Assembly: GCA_020635495.1 (NCBI GenBank)
Contig: JACJZQ010000005.1
Span: forward strand, 62,001 to 126,000
DNA length: 64,000 bases
Origin: Flavobacteriales bacterium
GTDB lineage: Bacteria; Bacteroidota; Bacteroidia; UBA10329
Direction: 5' to 3'
A model generated the notes under the pieces. That model made no database searches. It saw only the letters and a list, made by a program, of their open reading frames with translations, and was not told the origin of the DNA. A program made the position numbers and the translations under genes. Below, one piece after another: positions 24,498 to 31,782 of the stretch (within the stretch, counting starts at the first letter, position 1; each line of letters starts with the position of its first letter).

Positions 24498-25350
24498 AAT
24501 TGAAAACTTCACCATCCACTTCAATGGTGGATTGTCTGTTGCAATCGCCATCACCGTAGTCAACCGTTCCCGCATTGTAGTTCACCGGATTTACGATCAT
24601 CATCCCTTCCGTTATCCACTGGCAGGCGGTTGGTAGACTCAAACCTTGCGTCACTTCCAACGTGAATGGATGCGTGTTAGAATCATTACCAATGGCGGTA
24701 CCTGTGATTGTGAAAACATCATCCTGTAGACCGGCCAAGCCAAGCGTTCCACCAATAGTGTCTGTTGTAAAGTTGGTGGTGTCTCCTTCAGCCCAGGTTC
24801 TAACCAGGTCGGCTTGCCAAAGAATTTCCTGAAGTCCCCAAGTTATTTTCACATCGCGCTGAACTTCAGTGAACGTTGGCTTTCCATTGCCATCATTACC
24901 CGTGTTGGTGATGGAATCTGTTCCAACCACCAAATACTGGCCATTCAGGTAATTTTCGAAAGAAAGGTTAACCGTAGTGTTCTCGTCTCTGAAATTGCCA
25001 TCAAACACAGCAATTATTCTTCCGCTTCTCCAAACGCCATCAGAACCAATGCATCCGTTGCCGTAGTCAATGGTCAACGTTTTGGGGAATGAAGCGCCAA
25101 GCGGATCTAACGATACGTTAGCACAAACAGTTCCGTGCAAATTCCAACTTGGATTGGTCATTTGGTCCAGTGCAACTTCGTAGCTGACGGCTGCATTCAA
25201 TTGCTCAAAGACATCATTGAATGTGCTGATAACCACCGTACTGTTGCTGGCCGCCTTCATGTTCTCATGAACGAATTTCTTACAGCCTGAAATGAGCATC
25301 ATGCTGCCGGCAGCAAGTGCAATTAGTGAGTATGCGAACTTTTTATCCAT
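24487..25350 (-). CDS. Hypothetical lipoprotein
   Basis: 287 residues, not recognised. Lipoprotein signal MDKKFAYSLIALAAGSMMLISGCKKF with Cys ~23. The mature part is beta-rich and acidic (LDPLGASFPKTLTIDYGNGC, SGRIIAVFDGNF, FENYLNGQYLVVGTDS, and a second half echoing this as VNYNAGTVDYGDGDCNRQSTI). The paired 'DYGxGxC' words suggest two related beta domains. Many Bacteroidetes genomes carry such cell-surface lipoproteins of unknown role. Same strand as folA/thyA but separated by 31 bp. Confidence 0.65.
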   Translation of the reverse strand: MDKKFAYSLIALAAGSMMLISGCKKFVHENMKAASNSTVVISTFNDVFEQLNAAVSYEVALDQMTNPSWNLHGTVCANVSLDPLGASFPKTLTIDYGNGCIGSDGVWRSGRIIAVFDGNFRDENTTVNLSFENYLNGQYLVVGTDSITNTGNDGNGKPTFTEVQRDVKITWGLQEILWQADLVRTWAEGDTTNFTTDTIGGTLGLAGLQDDVFTITGTAIGNDSNTHPFTLEVTQGLSLPTACQWITEGMMIVNPVNYNAGTVDYGDGDCNRQSTIEVDGEVFNFIQ

Positions 25351-25381
25351 GGTTGATATTGTTACGACTAAAGTAATTCAA

Positions 25382-25864
25382 TTAACGCTTTCTGTATGTT
25401 TTGATAGTGAATGCCTGAGCATGGTTCTCATCAGCTTGATGAGGCACACTTTCGGTCTCTTGCCATTCCTGTCCCAACTCGGGAAAGTGGCGGTCACCCA
25501 CAAATTCGTGATGCACACGTGTCAGGTAAACCGTGTTGGCCAATGGCAACGCCAATCGGTAGATCTGTTCGCCACCGACAATAAATGGGTCTGGGTCAAC
25601 TTCGTAAGCTTTGTCCAAAGCGGCCTCTAATGAGTTGACCACCACACAGCCTTCGGCTCTGTATTCCTTATCTCTTGTGATGATGATATTGGTGCGATTT
25701 GGAAGTGGCTTTCCAACGGATTCGAATGTATGCCGACCCATGATGATGGCATGGCCGCTGGTCATTCTTTTGAAGAATTTCAGGTCGTCTGGCAAGTGCC
25801 AAATGAGCTGATTGTCTTTACCGATGACGTTGTTCTCATCGGCAGCTACGATCATGGATATCAT
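25382..25864 (-). CDS. folA: Dihydrofolate reductase
   Basis: 160 residues. [20 protein letters not shown] then [14 protein letters not shown] with the substrate-binding Asp, [18 protein letters not shown] for NADPH, and [13 protein letters not shown]. Reduces dihydrofolate to tetrahydrofolate. Its ATG overlaps the thyA stop by 4 bp, a pairing that makes sense because thymidylate synthase produces dihydrofolate. Confidence 0.95.
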   Translation of the reverse strand: MISMIVAADENNVIGKDNQLIWHLPDDLKFFKRMTSGHAIIMGRHTFESVGKPLPNRTNIIITRDKEYRAEGCVVVNSLEAALDKAYEVDPDPFIVGGEQIYRLALPLANTVYLTRVHHEFVGDRHFPELGQEWQETESVPHQADENHAQAFTIKTYRKR

Positions 25865-26655
25865 ACTGCGATCGGTGCTTTAATTCCTGGATGCGGGTTG
25901 TAGTTGACCAACTCGAAATCTTCGTATTTGAACTCGAAAATATCTTTGATAGCGGGGTTGATCTTCATCTCTGGCAATGGCCTGAAATCACGACTTAGCT
26001 GCAATTCAACCTGCTCGAAATGATTGCTGTAGATGTGTGCATCTCCGAACGTGTGTACAAACTCACCTGGCTCTAGATTGCACACTTGTGCTACCATCAA
26101 GGTAAGCAGCGCATACGAAGCAATATTGAATGGAACTCCGAGGAAAATATCCGCGCTACGCTGATATAGTTGACAGCTCAGTTTTCCTTCTGCCACATAG
26201 AACTGGAACATGGTGTGGCAGGGTGGCAACGCCATGTTTTCCACTTCGGCCACGTTCCAAGCGTTTACAATATGACGTCTTGAATCTGGCTTGTTCCTGA
26301 TGCCGTCTATCAGACGCTCAATCTGATCAATATGCTGTCCATCGGCCGTTGGCCAAGAACGCCATTGTACTCCGTAGACGGGGCCAAGTTCTCCGTTCTC
26401 ATCCGCCCATTCATCCCAAATGGAAACACCGTTTTCCTTCAGGTACTTGATGTTGCTGTCTCCTTTCAGGAACCACAAAAGTTCATGAATTATGGAGCGC
26501 AGATGAAGCTTCTTGGTGGTAACCACCGGAAATCCCTCACTCAGGTCAAACCGCATCTGATAACCGAATACGCTTTTGGTACCTGTGCCGGTACGGTCGC
26601 TTTTGGTTGTGCCATTTTCCATCACATGGCGCATCAGATCGTGGTACTGCTTCAT
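25861..26655 (-). CDS. thyA: Thymidylate synthase
   Basis: 264 residues, standard ThyA length. [20 protein letters not shown], the arginine loop [17 protein letters not shown], active-site Cys in [13 protein letters not shown] near 146, and [20 protein letters not shown]. Methylates dUMP using methylene-tetrahydrofolate. Upstream lipoprotein gene ends one base into its start codon, and folA follows with 4-bp overlap, so lipoprotein-thyA-folA form one transcript. Confidence 0.95.
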   Translation of the reverse strand: MKQYHDLMRHVMENGTTKSDRTGTGTKSVFGYQMRFDLSEGFPVVTTKKLHLRSIIHELLWFLKGDSNIKYLKENGVSIWDEWADENGELGPVYGVQWRSWPTADGQHIDQIERLIDGIRNKPDSRRHIVNAWNVAEVENMALPPCHTMFQFYVAEGKLSCQLYQRSADIFLGVPFNIASYALLTLMVAQVCNLEPGEFVHTFGDAHIYSNHFEQVELQLSRDFRPLPEMKINPAIKDIFEFKYEDFELVNYNPHPGIKAPIAV

Positions 26656-27293
26656 TATTGTTCTTTAAAGACGGTTCTTGCGCGGAATGTTCCGTTCAGT
26701 AGGTCGAGGTGATTCTGGTTATTGAAAACCCTGCAACTGAATGTTCCCATGGTTTTTGCTCCAAAAAGATCGCTGCCAGATTCTTCATGAGATGTGATCT
26801 CAAAACTGGCCCAACCTTCTTGGGTATTGAGTTTAGAATCGGTGGTCCAAACGATACTGTCCGCATCCACATATTCAATTACTACGCCATTTGTGCCGCC
26901 AGTAATGCTGTCTTCTATCGTTGACCCGAAGTCATAGATACCTTCGGAAAATAGCTGATACGTTTCCTGGTATGTGGGGGCAACGGAGTCTAACTTGACC
27001 TCAACCATCTGGATCTTGAATGTATTTCTTCCGAAACTCGGATTTTCTGTGCTGGTAGAGAAAAAGGTGAACTGGCTGTTCAATGGTCCAACTCCATCAA
27101 GGTAGGAGACACGTCCTGGGCCATTTCCGTAATCGTTTACACCATTTTCGAATCGTGTCTGTGCGCCATCAACCGTAAACGAGACATAGAAATCCGTGTC
27201 TTCTGGAATAATAGGTTCATCATCTTGGTTGCAACCAGCAATAAGCACTGCGAACATCAACGTGCCGAATAATGAAATGGCAGCCTTTTTCAT
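26655..27293 (-). CDS. Hypothetical lipoprotein ahead of thyA
   Basis: 212 residues from the ATG at 27293. Lipoprotein signal [21 protein letters not shown], then a short acidic linker ([13 protein letters not shown]) and a beta-rich domain beginning [14 protein letters not shown], a pattern seen in many Bacteroidetes lipoproteins that start 'fxfxvdGx.y' (DUF6252-like). No function known. A -7 box ends 4 bp before the ATG, which rules out the longer upstream start. Co-transcribed with thyA-folA although unrelated in function. Confidence 0.65.
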   Translation of the reverse strand: MKKAAISLFGTLMFAVLIAGCNQDDEPIIPEDTDFYVSFTVDGAQTRFENGVNDYGNGPGRVSYLDGVGPLNSQFTFFSTSTENPSFGRNTFKIQMVEVKLDSVAPTYQETYQLFSEGIYDFGSTIEDSITGGTNGVVIEYVDADSIVWTTDSKLNTQEGWASFEITSHEESGSDLFGAKTMGTFSCRVFNNQNHLDLLNGTFRARTVFKEQ

Positions 27294-27297
27294 ACTC

Positions 27298-27305
27298 CAA
27301 AGATA
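27298..27305 (-). promoter_or_regulatory. -7 box for the lipoprotein-thyA-folA operon
   Basis: Read leftwards, TATCTTTG matches TAnnTTTG and ends 4 bp before the ATG at 27293. This implies a leaderless or very short-leader message and fixes the start codon. Confidence 0.5.
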
Positions 27306-27362
27306 CACGGCAACCGCTTCGTTTTGAACCTGAACCGCTACTTGTATTTCAACAAGTTATCC

Positions 27363-28388
27363 TCAGTCGCAGTAAAGCGTGAGGCGAATAGGGAGGTGGT
27401 CTGAATAACCTCCGTAGTAGTTGGGACCTCCATACGTTTTGCTTGGCGATGGTGAGCCTTCTTCTGGGAAGTACATCATCCAGTCTTCCTTGAAAATGGC
27501 CACAGAAGAATCTGTTGTAGCGCATCCTGCTGCGCTGAAAAGTAGCCCGTCAGAAACAATGAACTGATCCAGCATTCCCCACTCGCCTCGGTAGTTGTAA
27601 GTTCCCAAACCTGCTTCATGAAAATCGTAGGTCAGGTTCTTTAAGCGCTGATTAGCACCAGGCTCGCAGTTCATGATCTCGGTCATGGATCTGTTGTTCG
27701 GATAATCATTGAAATCGCCCATGGCAATGACTTTGGCCTTTTGGTCTTTCAGGAGAATCGAATCGATCTTGGTTCGGAGCACCGTTGCCGCTTTCAGGCG
27801 CTTCGGCTCACTTTGTTCCTGTCCGCCACGTCTTGATGGCCAATGATTCACAAAAACGTGAAGTGTATCTCCACACGAAAGGAGCTTGGCATAAAGAATG
27901 TCGCGTGTTTTGGTTTCAGGGTCGAAAGAGAATGAAAGCCGAATAGCTTCATGGTACAATTCGCTCATCAATTCAGAATCGTACGCCAAGGCAACATCAA
28001 TTCCACGGAAGTCAGGGCTCTGTTCGTGTATCACCTTGTATTTCTTTTTACCGAGTGAGTCTGTTGCAAACAGGTCTTCAACCACTTGTCTGTTCTCAAC
28101 TTCGCAAAGACCGATTATCTCTGGCAGGTCGTCTTCTGATATTTCAGTAAGCACTTTGGCCAGATCGGTCAGTTTCTTCTGGTAGCGTTCTTGCGTCCAG
28201 TCTTTGGCACTATCCGGTAGGAACTCATCATCCCAAACGGTCGTGTCCTCAACGGTGTCGAACAGATTTTCCACGTTGTAGAATACCACTTCAACGGCTT
28301 TCCTTTCGGGAGCGGTTCGGTTGAATACAATGTAGAACATCACCAAGATGATGACGAGAATAACAGCTGGGCCAACGGTCTTTTTCAT
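27363..28388 (-). CDS. Endonuclease/exonuclease/phosphatase-family protein, membrane-anchored
   Basis: 341 residues from the ATG at 28388. One N-terminal membrane segment (VGPAVILVIILVMFYIVF) then an EEP domain: VFYNVENLFDTVED, IIGLCEVENR with the metal-binding Glu, VFVNHWPSRRGGQ, IAMGDFNDYPNNRS and the C-terminal GGYSDHLPIRLTLY with the Asp-His pair. Catalytic residues are all present. These Bacteroidetes proteins are thought to be extracytoplasmic nucleases or phosphatases; substrate unknown. Stands alone, divergent from the DUF4476 gene. Confidence 0.85.
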   Translation of the reverse strand: MKKTVGPAVILVIILVMFYIVFNRTAPERKAVEVVFYNVENLFDTVEDTTVWDDEFLPDSAKDWTQERYQKKLTDLAKVLTEISEDDLPEIIGLCEVENRQVVEDLFATDSLGKKKYKVIHEQSPDFRGIDVALAYDSELMSELYHEAIRLSFSFDPETKTRDILYAKLLSCGDTLHVFVNHWPSRRGGQEQSEPKRLKAATVLRTKIDSILLKDQKAKVIAMGDFNDYPNNRSMTEIMNCEPGANQRLKNLTYDFHEAGLGTYNYRGEWGMLDQFIVSDGLLFSAAGCATTDSSVAIFKEDWMMYFPEEGSPSPSKTYGGPNYYGGYSDHLPIRLTLYCD

Positions 28389-28484
28389 GCGGTAAATGTA
28401 GGAAGTTGATGTTTCCGCAAGATGACCAAATCTGTTTGGCACGCCAATTGGTTTAACCTAGTCGAACCTTTAAAAATCATAGCC

Positions 28485-29249
28485 ATGAAAACTTTTACAA
28501 CAACATTGGCGCTGGTCTTAACCGCAGCTGTTACGATGGCGTTTCCGAGAGGATCTGAATTGACCGTTGAAGTTCTTGGTCATAGACCGAATTCGATGAT
28601 CGTGATCAACGGACAGAAGTACAACTCATTGCACAATGTGGTGCATCTCGAAGGGTTGATGCCTGGCACTTACCCTGTTCAAGTTTTGCGACCAACGCAT
28701 TGGGGAAACAACGGAGTGGTTTTTAATGGAACTATCCGTGTGCCACAGATGTCTGATGTTACCGCAACCATAGACAGAAACCAAATGCGAGTTGATGTGA
28801 GACCTTTGGCGCATCATCCGGGCGGAAGCTACTGGGACGGAAACGGACAAGGCAACGGAGTTCATCATACGCCTAACCCGAACGGAAACGGAGGTTTCGT
28901 AAGTATTCTTCCGCACAACCGACCAGTGGTAGAGCCGATAATCTGCACCAGTCCAGTAATGGTTGGTATGCATCCGAATGCGTTTGCAGGGGCGTTGCAG
29001 GTCATCGAATCTCAGTCTTTCGATTCAGATCAGATAAGAGTGGCCAAGCAGATCATCAGAACCAACGCGCCATCCTCGCATCAGATTGCAGAGATCATGA
29101 AGTTGATGAGTTTTGAATCGAGCAGATTGGAAATTGCCAAGTTCAGCTACCAGTTTGTTCCAGACCCTGAGAACTTCTATGTGGTGAACGATGTGTTCTG
29201 GTTCTCAAGCAGTATTCGAGAACTCGACAGATTCATAAACCGATACTGA
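28485..29249 (+). CDS. DUF4476 secreted protein
   Basis: 254 residues from the ATG at 28485. Signal peptide MKTFTTTLALVLTAAVTMAF. Residues 25-105 form a PEGA-like beta domain (NSMIVINGQKYNS ... MPGTYPVQVLRP), followed by a Gly/Asn/His-rich linker and a helical C-terminal DUF4476 domain (LQVIESQSFDSDQIRVAKQ, IAEIMKLMSFESSRLEIAKF). DUF4476 is mainly Bacteroidetes, and is of unknown function. A terminator and a REP-like element follow. Confidence 0.8.
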   Translation: MKTFTTTLALVLTAAVTMAFPRGSELTVEVLGHRPNSMIVINGQKYNSLHNVVHLEGLMPGTYPVQVLRPTHWGNNGVVFNGTIRVPQMSDVTATIDRNQMRVDVRPLAHHPGGSYWDGNGQGNGVHHTPNPNGNGGFVSILPHNRPVVEPIICTSPVMVGMHPNAFAGALQVIESQSFDSDQIRVAKQIIRTNAPSSHQIAEIMKLMSFESSRLEIAKFSYQFVPDPENFYVVNDVFWFSSSIRELDRFINRY

Positions 29250-29254
29250 TTTCC

Positions 29255-29370
29255 CGTCATTGCGAGGACGAAGGACGAAGCAATCTCCTTGCAAACCGAT
29301 TGAGATTATCTCCTTTGGCGATGAGAATGCTTCGCTTAGTTGCCACGCTCGTACCTCGCTCGCAATGACG
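29255..29370. repeat. REP/MITE-like palindromic repeat
   Basis: The element begins CGTCATTGCGAG (29255-29266) and ends CTCGCAATGACG (29359-29370), an exact 12-bp inverted repeat 116 bp end to end. GACGAAGCAATCTC inside the left arm and GAATGCTTCGCTTAG toward the right pair partly. The CGTCATTGCGAG...GAAGCAATCT word is common in intergenic repeats of many genomes. No transposase is near. Confidence 0.75.
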
Positions 29371-29380
29371 ATTACATACC

Positions 29381-30817
29381 TCAGAAATCCCGGCCTTGGT
29401 CGGGATTTTTCTTGTATACAATAAGCTTGTCGTGCTTGTTTTTGCTCAGGTAGTTGCGGATAATGGTGCGCGTATCCGGATTGTCATTCTGTTTTCTGAC
29501 ATGCGCCAGCACATCTTCCAACGGTTGGTTGGCATCGTCTTTTGCAATGAAACCATATCCAATGTAACGGCCGTCTTCAATTTGCACCAAGGAGTACTCT
29601 TCTGAGCTCCTTCCTTGCCCAATAACCAATGTGTTGTCGATGGTCATTCCAAGCGCGTTCTTTGCCTGATTGATGCGTTTGTTGTATTCCTCTGGCGGCT
29701 CAAAACCCATGGCCGTGCCGCGGCAGTTCTTTATCTGATAATGAAAACAACGGCCATTGAGCCTGTGCAACCCCATAAGGCACTGGCAGAGTTCATGTTT
29801 TTTGGCCTGCCGAAGCAGCAACCTCTTTCCCTCGTGGTAATTCTTGATCTCCAGGAGAGGTGCCTCTTCTTGGCTGTCCTTTCTCTTGATCGCCAAACTC
29901 AGATAACCATCTTCGTTCTTCGATTCGAAAATTCCATATCGAAACGCAACTCGTTTTTGCGAATGGTTTATGGGTGGTTGTAGTTCTTTTATTTCTTGCG
30001 ATTCGAGCAATAATGCCACCAATTCACTGCCTGTTTCCTCATAAGAAATGGAGTGCACGTTTTTCCACAATTCGGCCCATTTCTTTTTCTCCTTCGGATG
30101 AAAATGACTCAACACTCGCTTCTTGATGTTCACGCTTTTGCCCACATACAGAATCTGGTCATCCCCATCATAGAAATAATAGATGCCCGTAGTGGTAGGC
30201 AGGCCGTCCAACTCAGAAGCAGGTAAATTCGGTGGAATCCGAACATCTGGCATGTCGGGTTTTATGCGACTGAAAACCGTTGTAGGGTCTTTTTTGAAAA
30301 GCCTTTCGAATAACGTGGCCGTTGCAGCCGTGTCATCTAACGCGCGGTGGTGGCTATCCATTTCAATGCCCAGCGTGTTGCACAACTTTCCTAAACTGTA
30401 AGAAGGTAGTCCTGGAATTATCCTGCGGCAGATGTCAATGGTGTCTAATGTTTCGCGCTGGAAATCCATTTTCAACTGCGCGAATTCCTTCTTCAGAAAG
30501 CCATAATCGAAAGAGACGTTGTGTGCTACGAACACACGGTCTTTCGTCATGTCGAAAATCTTATCGGCATACTCGGAAAACAACGGAGCATCTGCCACCA
30601 TTTGGTCGGTAATGCCCGTCAGTTTCACCACATAGCGGTCAATTGGTCTTTGTGGGTTCAGCAGCGTAGTGAAACGATCGATCTCTTTTTCACCATCGTG
30701 AATGATGATGGCTATCTCCGTGATCTTACCGTCATGAATGGTTCCGGTGGTTTCAATATCCACTATGGCGAACTGCGTAAGTGGCAACGAAAGTTGGTCT
30801 TGACCGGATTTTGACAT
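29381..30817 (-). CDS. DnaQ-family exonuclease fused to a GIY-YIG nuclease domain
   Basis: 478 residues from the ATG at 30817. N-terminal DEDDh 3'-5' exonuclease: FAIVDIETTGTIHDGKI, AHNVSFDYGFLK, HHRALDDTAATATLF. From ~205 a UvrC-N/Cho-like GIY-YIG domain: TTTGIYYFYDGDDQILYVGK and KSVNIKKRVLSHF, then GSELVALLLESQEIKELQP with the catalytic Glu region. The C-terminal ~200 residues lack the UvrB-binding and HhH parts of UvrC. Similar fusions are known in Bacteroidetes and Actinobacteria and are presumed to trim nucleic acids during repair. An upstream start at 30835 would sit before the putative -7 box at 30823-30830. Confidence 0.85.
   Translation of the reverse strand: MSKSGQDQLSLPLTQFAIVDIETTGTIHDGKITEIAIIIHDGEKEIDRFTTLLNPQRPIDRYVVKLTGITDQMVADAPLFSEYADKIFDMTKDRVFVAHNVSFDYGFLKKEFAQLKMDFQRETLDTIDICRRIIPGLPSYSLGKLCNTLGIEMDSHHRALDDTAATATLFERLFKKDPTTVFSRIKPDMPDVRIPPNLPASELDGLPTTTGIYYFYDGDDQILYVGKSVNIKKRVLSHFHPKEKKKWAELWKNVHSISYEETGSELVALLLESQEIKELQPPINHSQKRVAFRYGIFESKNEDGYLSLAIKRKDSQEEAPLLEIKNYHEGKRLLLRQAKKHELCQCLMGLHRLNGRCFHYQIKNCRGTAMGFEPPEEYNKRINQAKNALGMTIDNTLVIGQGRSSEEYSLVQIEDGRYIGYGFIAKDDANQPLEDVLAHVRKQNDNPDTRTIIRNYLSKNKHDKLIVYKKNPDQGRDF
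29385..29410 (+). terminator. Terminator of the DUF4476 gene, inside the end of the facing gene
   Basis: AAATCCCG (29385-29392) pairs with CGGGATTT (29401-29408), followed by TTTTT. The whole hairpin lies in the last ten codons of the leftward DnaQ/GIY-YIG gene, encoding its C-terminal NPDQGRDF. Confidence 0.75.
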
Positions 30818-30822
30818 CGACT

Positions 30823-30830
30823 CAAAAATA
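30823..30830 (-). promoter_or_regulatory. Putative -7 box for the DnaQ/GIY-YIG gene
   Basis: Read leftwards, TATTTTTG fits TAnnTTTG and ends 5 bp before the ATG at 30817. No clear -33 TTG. The 21-bp array B lies just upstream of it. Confidence 0.4.
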
Positions 30831-30902
30831 TGCAATAGACATGCCTAAAACGTCCGTTCCCATACAAGTTTGTAACCACGGAAGTAGCGCGTTTCCCACG
30901 TG

Positions 30903-31247
30903 GGAAATCGGCTACCGCGTCAGGGAAATCCGCTACTACATCAGGGAAATGGGCACTTGCCCTGCGGAAGGTTCATCCGAAGGCATGGCAGCAAGCCCGC
31001 TCCGTAGGGAAATGCGTTTGTGTAGTGCGGAAGATGATTAGCGCCCTGCGGAAGGTGATCCGTGCCCTGCGGAAGGTCAATCGGGAAAGCCCGAACGAGC
31101 TTCCCGACAGCCAGAACGGGCTTCCGCAGGGCACGACCGGGTTTCCCTGTAAGCCGTACCAGCTTCCCGTTTGGCCGAGCCTTCTGCCCTGACCAACGAG
31201 CACGTTTCCTGAGAATGCGGGTATGTTTCAGGTAGGCACGGACGCTC
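30903..31247. repeat. 21-bp-period inverted array B
   Basis: Nine units start with GGAA (one GGCA) exactly every 21 bp: 30903, 30924, 30945, 30966, 30987, 31008, 31029, 31050, 31071. After a central dyad (TCGGGAAAGC at 31081 against GCTTCCCGA at 31099) seven units start with TTCC-type words at 31101, 31122, 31143, 31164, 31185, 31206, 31227. The best left units read CTGCGGAAGGTGATCCGTGC and right units contain GCTTCCGCAGGGCACG, their inverse. The core GCGGAAG corresponds to GCAGAAG of array A. It fills a divergent intergenic region. Confidence 0.88.
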
Positions 31248-31329
31248 ACCAGCTAAACCCTGGCGGTTGTCCGCAGCACGGTGGTGTTGTGCCCTTGTAC
31301 AGCCAAAGCCGACTTTATATCATTGCATT

Positions 31330-31782
31330 ATGAGAGTTGTTCTTCAGCGGGTAAAACGCGCTTCTGTAACGGTAAACGAAGAAGTTGTTGGGCAAATAGC
31401 CAATGGCGTTCTGATTCTTTTGGGAATAGAAGATGCCGATGAGCAGGAAGACATTGACTGGCTTTGCGGCAAGATTACGCGTATGCGGATTTTCAATGAT
31501 GCCGATGGTGTGATGAATCTGTCGTTAGAAGAGAGTGGAGGAGGAGCTTTGGTTGTTTCTCAATTCACGTTGCATGCCAGTACCAAAAAGGGCAACCGCC
31601 CTTCTTACATTAAAGCCGCACGACCCGAACAGGCCGAACCGATGTATGAGCAATTCAAATCCAAGCTTTCAGAAACACTTGGCAACCCTGTAGAAAGCGG
31701 TGTTTTTGGAGCCATGATGGATGTGGAACTCATCAACGATGGTCCCGTTACGATTCTGATTGATTCGAAGAGGAGGGAGTGA
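31330..31782 (+). CDS. dtd: D-aminoacyl-tRNA deacylase
   Basis: 150 residues, the usual Dtd length, start at MRVVLQRVKRASVTVN. VSQFTLHASTKKGNRPSY contains the SQFTL active-site loop, and NDGPVTILIDS the GP-containing cross-subunit motif. The enzyme removes D-amino acids and glycine mischarged on tRNA. The gene ends one base before the stop of the facing KAP gene. The 21-bp array lies ~80 bp upstream. Confidence 0.95.
   Translation: MRVVLQRVKRASVTVNEEVVGQIANGVLILLGIEDADEQEDIDWLCGKITRMRIFNDADGVMNLSLEESGGGALVVSQFTLHASTKKGNRPSYIKAARPEQAEPMYEQFKSKLSETLGNPVESGVFGAMMDVELINDGPVTILIDSKRRE

Noticed and set aside
29255..29370. Insertion sequence
   Set aside because: Only 116 bp, no transposase and no target duplication seen; it fits a REP/MITE-type repeat better.
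30903..31247. CRISPR array
   Set aside because: No constant repeat with unique spacers; units are 21 bp, degenerate, and invert at the centre. No cas genes are present.
30941..31249. Open leftward frame of 102 codons with LPQG heptads over array B
   Set aside because: Same artefact: one strand of the 21-bp array happens to lack stops. Changes are not concentrated at third positions and the two halves read unrelated peptides.
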